Assembly (NCBI RefSeq): GCF_030915385.1
Contig: NZ_CP133268.1
Coordinates: 1,302,001-1,366,000 of the forward strand
Direction: 5' to 3'
Source of the DNA: Neobacillus sp. PS3-12
Lineage (GTDB): Bacteria > Bacillota > Bacilli > Bacillales > Cytobacillaceae
DNA: 64,000 nt
In this document: positions 9,122-17,522 of the stretch, one piece after another
Layout of the letters: every line of letters begins with the position of its first letter
Numbering within the stretch: the stretch's first letter is position 1
Notes under the pieces: generated by a model
Databases searched by the model: none
What the model was told of the DNA's origin: nothing
What the model saw: only the letters and a program-made list of their open reading frames with translations
Position numbers and translations under genes: made by a program

Positions 9122-9226
9122 AGTTCATTCCCCCTCTTTTTTCCTATAATCTATTATGTTATCTATTGTCATTTCTTGTCAATTAGGTAAAATAGTAGAA
9201 GAATGATATTACGAAAGGATGAGAGG

Positions 9227-10282
9227 ATGAAACAAAAATTCTTAACTTTTATAACTATTGGATTAATAGTATTTGCCCAATCATCTGTTGTTTCGGCTCA
9301 CCCTGGCCGAACGGATGCAAATGGTGGCCATTATTGTTGGACCAATTGTGGGAAATGGGGGCTTTCATATGGTCAGTATCATTACCATAACGGTGGTGGC
9401 AGTACTAGTTCAGGTGGTGGTTCATCTAGTTCAAGTAGCTATAGTTCACAACAAAGCATTGTAACACCAACTCCAGCCCCAGTACCAAAAGTGGATCCAG
9501 TCCAAGTTGAAGCAGATGAACATTACCAAGATGCTCAGGGTCATTATAAAGCTGGGGAATATTACGAAGCATTGAATGAAATTAAAGCTATATATGATTT
9601 AGGGAAACAAAACAATTCGGTTCAATCATTAGAGCGAACTATTCTTTCAAATATGTATACGCAAGCAAATACTGACTTCCAACAAGGAAAATATACGGAT
9701 GCATCAACAAATGTGAATCAAATTATAAATTATGCTCATACCCCTTCGGATTTGTTATCACAATCCCAGCCCTTATCACAGCAGATTGACACGTATTCAA
9801 AAGCATCTGACTATTTTGACCTAGCCAAAGGTGACAGAGCAGACAAAAAGTATAAGGATGCAATTGATGAGGCCCAAAAATCAGAATCACTTGTGCCGTC
9901 AAATGAAAAGGAAGCTTTTATAGCTGAAACGACTATAGAATTAAAACAAGCAGTTACTACTGCATATGAAAATCGTGATTACACACATGTAAAATCTTAC
10001 GGAAAAATGGCCAATTCATTTGCAAATGAAACTGAAAAATCACAAATTCAAAAATTAGAATCAAAATCCGAAAATGAACAACTTATTCAAAAGGAATTAG
10101 GAATTAAATTGGATGACCGAAAAAAGGACAATTTATTTAATCACATTAACCAAGTAGACGGTTCCCCTAAAAGCGACCAAAGTGTCGTAAAAGGAATCAA
10201 GGAATTTTTAATTGAAAAAGCAGGAGAAAAAATGAAGTCGATCTCTTCTACGAAACTCTCGGATTTTCTTAAAGGAGCGTAA
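9227..10282 (+). CDS. Secreted YHYH-motif protein with TPR-like helices
   Basis: A 351-residue precursor; ATG at 9227 has AAAGGA 7 bases upstream. Residues 1-24 form a Sec signal peptide ending SVVSA. The mature N-terminus carries the YHYH-family core: HPGRTDANGGHYCWTNC, then KWGLSYGQYHYHNGG, with the Cys and His residues that define this domain (seen in secreted Bacillus proteins; biochemical role unknown). A Gly/Ser-rich hinge and a Pro-rich piece follow, then repeated helices (about 95-270) of TPR type. The next gene starts 4 bases after the stop, so they form an operon. Confidence 0.8.
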   Translation: MKQKFLTFITIGLIVFAQSSVVSAHPGRTDANGGHYCWTNCGKWGLSYGQYHYHNGGGSTSSGGGSSSSSSYSSQQSIVTPTPAPVPKVDPVQVEADEHYQDAQGHYKAGEYYEALNEIKAIYDLGKQNNSVQSLERTILSNMYTQANTDFQQGKYTDASTNVNQIINYAHTPSDLLSQSQPLSQQIDTYSKASDYFDLAKGDRADKKYKDAIDEAQKSESLVPSNEKEAFIAETTIELKQAVTTAYENRDYTHVKSYGKMANSFANETEKSQIQKLESKSENEQLIQKELGIKLDDRKKDNLFNHINQVDGSPKSDQSVVKGIKEFLIEKAGEKMKSISSTKLSDFLKGA

Positions 10283-10286
10283 ATAA

Positions 10287-10910
10287 ATGCAAACATCAGT
10301 AAATTTAAGAAAAAGGGATTTAGTTTTTGAAAGGGCTTGGTTTATGTGGTTTTTTCTTATACTTATCCCTCCACTTGGCATCATTATCCTGTGGCGGCAA
10401 GGTCGGTTTAAAAAATCGGTGAGATGGATTATATCATTGATAGCTATTTTATATTTCTTATTGCCATTCATTGTAGTTGCAACTACAAAAGTACCACTAT
10501 TTTATTCTCATGATGATGTAATTGCTGCCTTTAATAAGGCAAAAAAAGAATTGCATACACCTTACCAATTAAAAACGATTGAAAAAAATGACCAAACGAT
10601 AACATCCCAAATAACAAAGGATATAACATTGGTCGAAAATTTAGACAAGGGTGGTCAAGTTCGTGAACTGATCATGGTAGGCCAAGGAGAAGGAACTGAC
10701 ATATTATTAGCTTTGGGTACTATGATTAAAGCGACGAATCCTGAATTTTCAAAAAGTGATTTATCCTCAACAATTAAGGATCTGAAAGTGATGGATGAAG
10801 GGTATCATTTTACCGATAATGGAGTAACAGTTAAAACACAGTCGGTACAATATAACTTAAAGTATTCGGATAAAGCAGGTGTTATTTTTACCGCTTCAAG
10901 GGTTGATTAA
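10287..10910 (+). CDS. Membrane protein with extracytoplasmic domain
   Basis: A 207-residue protein with two transmembrane helices (about residues 17-35 WFMWFFLILIPPLGIIIL and 45-66 WIISLIAILYFLLPFIVVAT) and a charged C-terminal domain of about 130 residues predicted outside. AAAGGAG at the end of the upstream gene serves as ribosome binding site. Translationally linked to the secreted YHYH protein, suggesting they work at the cell surface together. Family not recognised. Confidence 0.75.
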   Translation: MQTSVNLRKRDLVFERAWFMWFFLILIPPLGIIILWRQGRFKKSVRWIISLIAILYFLLPFIVVATTKVPLFYSHDDVIAAFNKAKKELHTPYQLKTIEKNDQTITSQITKDITLVENLDKGGQVRELIMVGQGEGTDILLALGTMIKATNPEFSKSDLSSTIKDLKVMDEGYHFTDNGVTVKTQSVQYNLKYSDKAGVIFTASRVD

Positions 10911-10918
10911 AATTTGGC

Positions 10919-10953
10919 TTAAAGAGTATTTAGGAGACTAGATACTCTTTTAT
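10919..10953 (+). terminator. Intrinsic terminator of the YHYH operon
   Basis: AAAGAGTAT and ATACTCTTT arms around a 12-base loop followed by TATT. Confidence 0.75.
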
Positions 10954-11274
10954 TAATGTATTTGCACACATGTCTGTCCAAGCCCTGTTCCTTACCTCCT
11001 GGTGGTATTGATGCCAACTGTAACTTTACTTTTATTGTAACTTATAAATTAAGGGGGAAAATATTTGAATGTTCCTTTTTTATTCGAATAAACCTTTTCT
11101 GCTTACCATTGTCAAACAATCAAAAAGAATGTAAAAATTGAAGGAACATACGTTTGTGTGCATTCGGAAAATTTGATATAATTTTAGGTAAATACAATAG
11201 AATTGTTTTCCACAACTTTTACTGTATTTGACAATAAAAAAATGCTATAAATGGCAGTATCTTTTTTGTATGTA

Positions 11275-11330
11275 AAAAGAGCCAAAATACGCAAGTAATA
11301 CATAAAAACTTGCATATTTTATGCTCTTTA
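11275..11330. terminator. Long hairpin, probable bidirectional terminator
   Basis: AAAGAGCCAAAATACGCAAGT pairs (with a few mismatches) with ACTTGCATATTTTATGCTCTTT across an 11-base loop. It lies between the convergent YHYH operon and the metallophosphoesterase gene. The rest of 10954-11436 shows no gene that I can support. Confidence 0.55.
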
Positions 11331-11436
11331 ATCTTATTCCATATTGTGTTAAAGCCCCCGTTAGTGTAAGTAGATTGTTTCACAAGCCATCCAAAACAAC
11401 TTCATAATCACGCAGAAACGCCGCTGAAAAGCCGCG

Positions 11437-14400
11437 TTAATTGCTTCTGTTTCGCTTAACAGATAGCAACAAAGTGTCGTTATTATTAGCACACAAATCT
11501 TTTGCTTTATTTTTGCTTTGAGATTGAAATTCGAAAATACGATCGTTCCAAATCCTTATAACATTAACTTCTGTCAGGTACTGTAACGACCTCATTATTC
11601 TTGATGGTCTATACATAGAAGTATCCGGAATAAAACTTGATATTTCAATGCTACCTGCTTTTATTTCACCTTTCAACAGCTTGACGCTCTCGCTCTCTCC
11701 GTCTAAAAGTTTCATATAATTATCATATAAATCTCTTCTTTGATCTATCAAAAGTGCTTTGACATTTGGATAGGAATACTTATCAATAATCGACAAGGCA
11801 AAATATGGGGTTACGGTTCCGTCTTCCGGATTCACATAAATGTGATTAAAGAAATCTATATCAACAATACATCCGTGGATTGTCCCAATACCGCCAATTT
11901 TTTTAATACTATTAGATATGGATTTTAGTGCTTGATTGTATTCGCTAAATAATCCTCTGATTGCTTCTGAATAAAACGCCATTCTCTCAAAGTAATAATT
12001 GATGTCGTTATGTTCTAAATTATTAATCCTCCCACCATTTAACAGAGATATTTTCCCTGTGTTCTGGTTTTCAAGTATAAAACAATATACATTATTGTTT
12101 TTAAGCATATGTATAGTTCCTGTTCTATTAAAAGTTACTTTAATCTCAACGCCTCGGTTAAAGTCCAAATATTGCTCTCTTGAAATAGAATAAATTCCGT
12201 CAGGATAATACTTAAAAATATCATAAACTCTTGATAATTTAAAATGCTTTAAACCTATGTTTGTAGAATAATATCCAATTTGATTGTCCGAATAAAAAGA
12301 TTTTTCCTCATCACAACAGTAATCATTTCGATGAGTATGTCCATTCACATATATCCAGTTACGGTTGTAATCTTCATTCGACCAGTTTTCTTTTGGCGTA
12401 TGAGTTAAAATTATAACTTTATCTTTATCTAATTCACTTTTCACTTTATTGTAAATGAAATTAAATTGGTTTGTCTGTTTGATGTCCTCATCTAAAGACA
12501 TAATGGTTTGCCGATAGATTCCCTGCGTGGCGTTAAATTGTGAATTCAAGCCGGAAAAACCTAATCCACCCAGTATCACAAAAGGACTTTTCAAGCAGAT
12601 ATGCTTCAACTCGTCCTGATCAATGAATTTCAATTGCTTTTCTGAAATAATCGTTCCGTTTGAAAGCAGCAAATCATTTTGTAAAAAGCATATGCCTAGA
12701 CTTGAAAACAAATCCCGGTATTGCTGAATAATTTCATCCAATGTAAGCGAATTAGAATGTGCGACCCCGCATCGATTGAAATCCCATAATTCGTGATTCC
12801 CAAGCACTACTACTATTTGACGATGACTCCAAAACTTCGATTTCATATATTCAACTAATTCTGTATAAAACAATGTCGATATTTCAAAGTTAAAAGATAT
12901 ATCTCCCGCAATTAATAAGTAGTCGTCATTAGATTTATCTGTAGCAGTATCAATCATTTTTTTTACAAGCTGTCTGATATACATTTTAACTTCCCATTCA
13001 GTCGCATTTGTTGGGAATGCTTTTAAAAGTTTATGATTTAGGTGGATATCACTAATATAGTATATCTTGCGAGAAGTGTCGTTTAATTTAGCATCTGAAA
13101 CCAAATCTAAATCATGAAGAACAGAGATCGCCTCTACAACCTCATTTTCTGCAGAAATCATAAGCTCTGTGTTGCAATCATAATCTTTGACGTTTTCAGC
13201 GTAAAAAGAATCGTCATATAAGTGTTGTTCGAATAATACATCGCTGCTAATATTGGCGCCTTCAATATTAAAATCGGCAAGACTTACCTCTTTAAAATCA
13301 TAATCATGCAGATTAGCATTTTTCAAATCCTCATCTAAATGCTTATAAAAGTCAACAAATAAATCGAATTCTTTTACTTCATCATCTTCTCTAAAGCATA
13401 TTTCTTCTATCGTAATAAATCTATGTATTTCTTTATCATAGTATTTTCTTTTAAATTTCCGTACCTGTAATTGTCTTTCCAATCTGATAATTTGAATATC
13501 GTTGTTTATATCTTCTGGCAAGCGGTTTGCTATCTCTCTAACACAAGAGCGGTCACTATACGATATCTCAGAAAGATCGTCACATTCCCCTAATATCCGT
13601 TCAAATATTTCAAGGCAATTATTTAAAGTATACATACTCTCAGTCACATAAAGAAAAGCTTTCCAACTTGAATTTACCGCCGCATTGCACAACTCCGTCG
13701 TTTTATATCTGTTCGGTACATACTTTAATGCCAATACATTATTATTAACAGCAGCATTACATAATTCTTTTGACAGAATATTCTTCGGAACAAATTCGAG
13801 CGCTAAACCATTTTGCATAATAGCTATTCTATTGCACAACTCGGTCGTTTTATATCTGTTCGGTACATACTCTAATGCCAATACATTATTATTAACAGCA
13901 GCATTACATAATCCTTTGCTTCTGTTTCTACTTGGCACATATTCCAAGGCCAATCCGTTTTGCTCAACTGCTAACACGAATAATTCTTTTGACAGAATGT
14001 TCTCCTGAACAAATTCGAGCGCTAAACCATTTTGCATAATAGCTATTCTGCAAAAGCTTTCCGACTTATATTTATCGGGAACATATTCAAGGACTTTTCC
14101 ATTTTGCTTTATTGCCTCAAGATAAAGCTTTTTTGTTCGAAATTCATCAGGAATAAACGTGGAGTAGGCTATTACTCTTCCGTCATTTCTAACGGCTTCT
14201 ATGCAAATTTCATCCGCCATTATTTTTCTAGACACATATTTTATAGCGAAAGCATTTTGTTTAACAGCCTCAAGACACAAAGCTACAGAATGTAAATTTT
14301 CAGGAATCAATTGAAGTGTACGACCATTTTGCTTAACAGCTTCTAAGCATCTTTCAGGCGTTTTTTCTACCTTTTCAATGTACCAACCATCTTCTTGAAT

Positions 14401-14454
14401 GGCTGACATTATATCTCGATCACTTATAGTAGTAATCTCAGATGGCTTATCCAT
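11437..14454 (-). CDS. DUF4116-repeat / calcineurin-like metallophosphoesterase fusion
   Basis: A 1,005-residue protein. ATG at 14454 is chosen because GGAGGTG lies 6 bases upstream. Residues about 25-285 are ten tandem 24-25-residue DUF4116-like repeats of the form LEAVKQNGLALEYVPxx. A linker rich in Asp/Glu follows (about 285-455). From about 465 all the metallophosphoesterase motifs are present: SDIHLNH, AGDIS (~516), GNHE (~551), THTP (~684) and GHTH (~706), so a two-metal phosphodiesterase or phosphatase is expected. About 300 more residues follow without a recognised domain. No signal or membrane segment. I know of no characterised protein with this architecture. It could be an effector or defence protein; that is inference. 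Confidence 0.85.
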   Translation of the reverse strand: MDKPSEITTISDRDIMSAIQEDGWYIEKVEKTPERCLEAVKQNGRTLQLIPENLHSVALCLEAVKQNAFAIKYVSRKIMADEICIEAVRNDGRVIAYSTFIPDEFRTKKLYLEAIKQNGKVLEYVPDKYKSESFCRIAIMQNGLALEFVQENILSKELFVLAVEQNGLALEYVPSRNRSKGLCNAAVNNNVLALEYVPNRYKTTELCNRIAIMQNGLALEFVPKNILSKELCNAAVNNNVLALKYVPNRYKTTELCNAAVNSSWKAFLYVTESMYTLNNCLEIFERILGECDDLSEISYSDRSCVREIANRLPEDINNDIQIIRLERQLQVRKFKRKYYDKEIHRFITIEEICFREDDEVKEFDLFVDFYKHLDEDLKNANLHDYDFKEVSLADFNIEGANISSDVLFEQHLYDDSFYAENVKDYDCNTELMISAENEVVEAISVLHDLDLVSDAKLNDTSRKIYYISDIHLNHKLLKAFPTNATEWEVKMYIRQLVKKMIDTATDKSNDDYLLIAGDISFNFEISTLFYTELVEYMKSKFWSHRQIVVVLGNHELWDFNRCGVAHSNSLTLDEIIQQYRDLFSSLGICFLQNDLLLSNGTIISEKQLKFIDQDELKHICLKSPFVILGGLGFSGLNSQFNATQGIYRQTIMSLDEDIKQTNQFNFIYNKVKSELDKDKVIILTHTPKENWSNEDYNRNWIYVNGHTHRNDYCCDEEKSFYSDNQIGYYSTNIGLKHFKLSRVYDIFKYYPDGIYSISREQYLDFNRGVEIKVTFNRTGTIHMLKNNNVYCFILENQNTGKISLLNGGRINNLEHNDINYYFERMAFYSEAIRGLFSEYNQALKSISNSIKKIGGIGTIHGCIVDIDFFNHIYVNPEDGTVTPYFALSIIDKYSYPNVKALLIDQRRDLYDNYMKLLDGESESVKLLKGEIKAGSIEISSFIPDTSMYRPSRIMRSLQYLTEVNVIRIWNDRIFEFQSQSKNKAKDLCANNNDTLLLSVKRNRSN

Positions 14455-14622
14455 GCTATCCACCTCCACTGAAAACACAATTACCTAGATACATAGTACC
14501 ATGTTTTCCCTTTTTTCCTAATTCATTTTACTGAACTTTCATAATCCCCCTTATCCTCCCGTAAATACGCCCAAACTTCAAGTTGTTTATATTCAATTTC
14601 TAATCTTTATTAAACTATCCTG

Positions 14623-14698
14623 AACCATTAGCTTAAGTGCATTTTTTCACGATCTTTAAATAAAAAGCGATGAGAATTTCAATCTCGTCGCTTTTCAT
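14623..14698. repeat. Long direct repeat, copy 2 (contains a terminator hairpin)
   Basis: 76 bp matching 4903-4980. The same AAAAAGCGATGAGA hairpin lies here (14663-14694). The repeat marks the right boundary of the cargo segment. Confidence 0.85.
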
Positions 14699-14818
14699 AA
14701 AAGCTCTTGTATCTCCTTTTTTTCTTGAGATATATCGTGGTAATCTAACATGCTTCTACTGATTGAAGCCTCCGGGATATTCATAGTAGCTGCTAAGATA
14801 TGTCCTATCCACACCAAA

Positions 14819-14882
14819 AGGCCAATTTGGTAGTGCGTAAATTTCTAGCATAAAAATGCTTGCACAACCTTCAAATTGGCCT
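14819..14882 (-). terminator. Nested hairpin downstream of the 14926 gene
   Basis: Outer arms AGGCCAATTTG (14819-14829) and CAAATTGGCCT (14872-14882) enclose inner arms GTGC/GCAC and GCAT/ATGC. On the minus strand the hairpin follows the end of the two-gene operon. The T-run is weak, so it may instead be a structured element. I see no gene in the remainder of 14455-14925. Confidence 0.5.
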
Positions 14883-14925
14883 AATTTTAATTTAAAAAAT
14901 TGAAAATATGATTGGGTTTATTGAA

Positions 14926-15246
14926 TCACTGAGCAACTCTATACTTTTGATTTCTCTCTGCGTTCTCAACAAGCTTCAAATACATTTTAAATCGTCTATC
15001 CATTAAGTAGGATATACCTATCGTTTTAACAGAAAGTTCAATCTTATTACAAGCCTGTAAATTCAATTCTAAGACAGCCCATATTTTCTCACCTTCTAAA
15101 TAAATTGATTTTACTTTTCCAACTTTAATAAAATTATGGTCTTCAACTGGAATTCCAATAATATGCTGTATGTAATCGTGAACTATATTGATATTTATTT
15201 CTGTTAAATTAGTCACTAGTAATTTAGTCTTTATTGAATAGTTCAT
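14926..15246 (-). CDS. Small hypothetical protein, second gene of an operon
   Basis: A 106-residue protein (MNYSIKTKLLVTNLTEININ onward). ATG at 15246 has GGGGG about 10 bases upstream. It is a beta-rich small protein without a signal peptide. It follows the 15299 gene on the same strand after 52 bases. No family recognised. Confidence 0.6.
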   Translation of the reverse strand: MNYSIKTKLLVTNLTEININIVHDYIQHIIGIPVEDHNFIKVGKVKSIYLEGEKIWAVLELNLQACNKIELSVKTIGISYLMDRRFKMYLKLVENAERNQKYRVAQ

Positions 15247-15298
15247 TCTTATTTTCCCCCAATTTATCAACATACCTTTTTTTATGTCACATCAATAT

Positions 15299-15856
15299 TT
15301 ACCTTTGGTATCCTTTCCCAGTCACTTGTAATTGTATAAATGCTAGTGCATCATCAGAGGGAATTACCCACTGTCGTCCATCTTTTGACGCATCAAGTTT
15401 TCCCTCCTTTATAGTTTTGATAATTGCCACAGACGAGAGACCCACCATAAGCGAAAGTTGTTTTGAATTGATAGACTCCTCAGCCTCAAGGGACAAAGCT
15501 ATGAAGGAGCAGCGAACGAATAATCCGAGTTTAGTCCTTTCCCATTGCTCCCACTCGATTTGATAATCTGCTTTATTTGTAAATGGATTGCCCCAAACTA
15601 ATCCACAAATCGATTTTAACGTGTTATACATATGATTTGGTGGTTCGCTTAATCCTGCCAAATACATATAAATGGCATGGATCTCTGCTGCAAGAGGAAA
15701 AGGGAAAACTTCACCCCTGATGTTTATTCGTTGTGGTTGAGGCATAACACCTATTGAATAATGATCAAATTTCAAGGAAAGCTTTTCGAAACCCTCTACT
15801 AATTCTTTTATCATTTCATCATAAAAATCTCTATTAAGAAATTTAACCATTCGCAT
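15299..15856 (-). CDS. Hypothetical protein with C-terminal HTH_17-like segment
   Basis: A 185-residue protein with AAAGGAGGG 7 bases before the ATG. The C-terminal 55 residues (SKQLSLMVGLSSVAIIKTIK, then GKLDASKDGRQWVIPSDDALAF) have the layout of an excisionase/HTH_17 DNA-binding domain. The N-terminal 120 residues are unrecognised. It probably regulates this two-gene operon or a mobile element. The repeat-rich sequence just upstream (15881-15901) could be its site. Confidence 0.6.
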   Translation of the reverse strand: MRMVKFLNRDFYDEMIKELVEGFEKLSLKFDHYSIGVMPQPQRINIRGEVFPFPLAAEIHAIYMYLAGLSEPPNHMYNTLKSICGLVWGNPFTNKADYQIEWEQWERTKLGLFVRCSFIALSLEAEESINSKQLSLMVGLSSVAIIKTIKEGKLDASKDGRQWVIPSDDALAFIQLQVTGKGYQR

Positions 15857-15880
15857 TTTGCTCCCTCCTTTCGTTTTTTA

Positions 15881-15901
15881 GTTTAGTTTAGTAAAGTAAA
15901 C
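15881..15901 (-). promoter_or_regulatory. Candidate operator upstream of the HTH-tail gene
   Basis: On the minus strand GTTTACTTTACTAAAC overlaps an inverted partner GTTTAGTAAAGTAAAC, i.e. imperfect symmetrical GTTTA/TAAAC units placed immediately before the ribosome binding site. It would suit autoregulation. Confidence 0.3.
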
Positions 15902-16112
15902 TTAATTTATTTTTTTTACTTTGTCAACACTTCATATTCAAAAAGGAATAACTTAAAAAGAAATCTTACTCCCCTTTCATTCCCTTCTTATTTGAAAAAA
16001 CTGATTAACACAAATGAATTTTTACTCTTAATTAGCAAATACTAATTTACTGGAAAGTAACACGAATAAATTAAACCATTTGTAAAACTTGTTCTTTCGG
16101 GGGAAAAATCAT

Positions 16113-17504
16113 TTGTCAATTGTAACAAAAACATGGCAGGAAAATTGGACAAAAGAATCAAAGCAAAAATGGATAAATCTCGGCTATAAATATACAGCGT
16201 TAGATCAAATATTTGAAATTGCTGAGCAACATGCTGCGCCAACACAAATGTGTTCTTTGAAGCGATATCCAGTAAAATTAAACTCAGCAAACAAAAAGCA
16301 TTATACAAATGCTGGATATAAATGGACCTTTGCTGGAGACACAATAATGGTTCTTCCTAGTGAGCTAACAAAAGGTTCACACACTGAGATTATGTGTATT
16401 TGTGATGAATGTAATAAAGTTATACAAAATGTAGTTTATAAAGATTATTTAAAAACAACTAAGGATGAAACTATTCCTCAAAAATGTGGAAAATGTGGAA
16501 ATTCCATTAGAAAAAGTAAAGATGAGTATAAATCACAATTGAAAAAAGTCCATGGTAATGATTATTTATTAATTGGTGAATATGAAGGAATGCATAAAGC
16601 AACACTTCATAAACATGTTTCGTGTGGGACTATAAAAGAAATGATCCCACACGATTTGTTAAAAAGGCAAGGTTGTTTCAATTGCAACAGCCAATTATAT
16701 ATTGATGAATCAAATTGTTTAGCAGCAACACACAAACATCTATTATATCAGTGGGATTATGAACAAAATCCTATACTTCCAACTGATATAAAAGCGGGGT
16801 CTAATATTAAAGTATATTGGATATGTCCCGATGATATTAGGCACAAATATCCTATGGTGATCGCCAAAAAGGCTTTAGAAAATCGAGGGTGCCCGATATG
16901 CTCTGGAAAATTAGTACATGAAACCAATTGCCTACAAACCACACATCCGAAAATGTCTAAGATGTGGGATTACGAAAAGAATGGGGATGTTACTCCACGA
17001 GATGTTACATACGGAAGTAATAAAAAATATTTTTGGATTTGCGCTTATGGGCATCCCTCATATAAATCAAAGGTTAAACAGATTTCAAGGGGCGAAGGTT
17101 GTCCAATATGTCAAGAAAGCAAAGGTAATAAATATATTAGAAATTGGCTTGAATCTGTTGGTTTGAAGTTTTCACGTGAAGAAAAATTCCACGGTCTTAA
17201 AGTCATTAATCAACTTAAATTTGATTTTTTTGTTGATAACAGCCAAGGAAAAGTTTTAATTGAATTTCACGGAAAACAACATTATCAATACCATGAATTC
17301 TTTCATAACGGTTCCCGTAAAAATTTAAAAAAGCAATTTAAATATGATGGGGTAAAACGAAAATTTGCAAAAGAGAATCAAATACCATTAATAGTTATCC
17401 CTTACAAATTAAACGGAAAGCAATACAATGAGAAAGAAACAATAAAATGTTTGAAGTACCAGCTTAATAAACTTAATATCTATTATAATCAGCCCCCAAG
17501 ATGA
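16113..17504 (+). CDS. Zinc-ribbon (DUF4379-like) protein with C-terminal PD-(D/E)XK-like nuclease domain
   Basis: A 463-residue protein starting at TTG (16113), with GGGGG 8 bases upstream; an upstream TTG at 16089 has no such site. After an N-terminal segment, Cys pairs occur at CICDEC/CGKCG and then in two repeats typical of DUF4379: a Trp-containing block (WDYEQNP / WDYEKNG), a GS.K..W.C block and GCPIC (GCPICSGK, GCPICQES). The last ~130 residues carry QLKFDFFVD, then VLIEFHGKQHYQYHEFF, which matches the D...ExxGxxH core of Vsr-like/PD-(D/E)XK endonucleases. Such fusions occur on phages and mobile elements. Its target is unknown. Confidence 0.8.
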   Translation: MSIVTKTWQENWTKESKQKWINLGYKYTALDQIFEIAEQHAAPTQMCSLKRYPVKLNSANKKHYTNAGYKWTFAGDTIMVLPSELTKGSHTEIMCICDECNKVIQNVVYKDYLKTTKDETIPQKCGKCGNSIRKSKDEYKSQLKKVHGNDYLLIGEYEGMHKATLHKHVSCGTIKEMIPHDLLKRQGCFNCNSQLYIDESNCLAATHKHLLYQWDYEQNPILPTDIKAGSNIKVYWICPDDIRHKYPMVIAKKALENRGCPICSGKLVHETNCLQTTHPKMSKMWDYEKNGDVTPRDVTYGSNKKYFWICAYGHPSYKSKVKQISRGEGCPICQESKGNKYIRNWLESVGLKFSREEKFHGLKVINQLKFDFFVDNSQGKVLIEFHGKQHYQYHEFFHNGSRKNLKKQFKYDGVKRKFAKENQIPLIVIPYKLNGKQYNEKETIKCLKYQLNKLNIYYNQPPR

Positions 17505-17522
17505 TCTATCTTGGGGTTTTTT
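17494..17522 (+). terminator. Intrinsic terminator of the zinc-ribbon nuclease gene
   Basis: CCCCAAGAT/ATCTTGGGG stem with a 5-base loop followed by TTTTTT; the stem overlaps the last codons and stop of the CDS. Confidence 0.9.

Noticed and set aside
10956..11141. 61-codon frame downstream of the YHYH operon
   Set aside because: No ribosome binding site and no family resemblance; it begins directly after a terminator.
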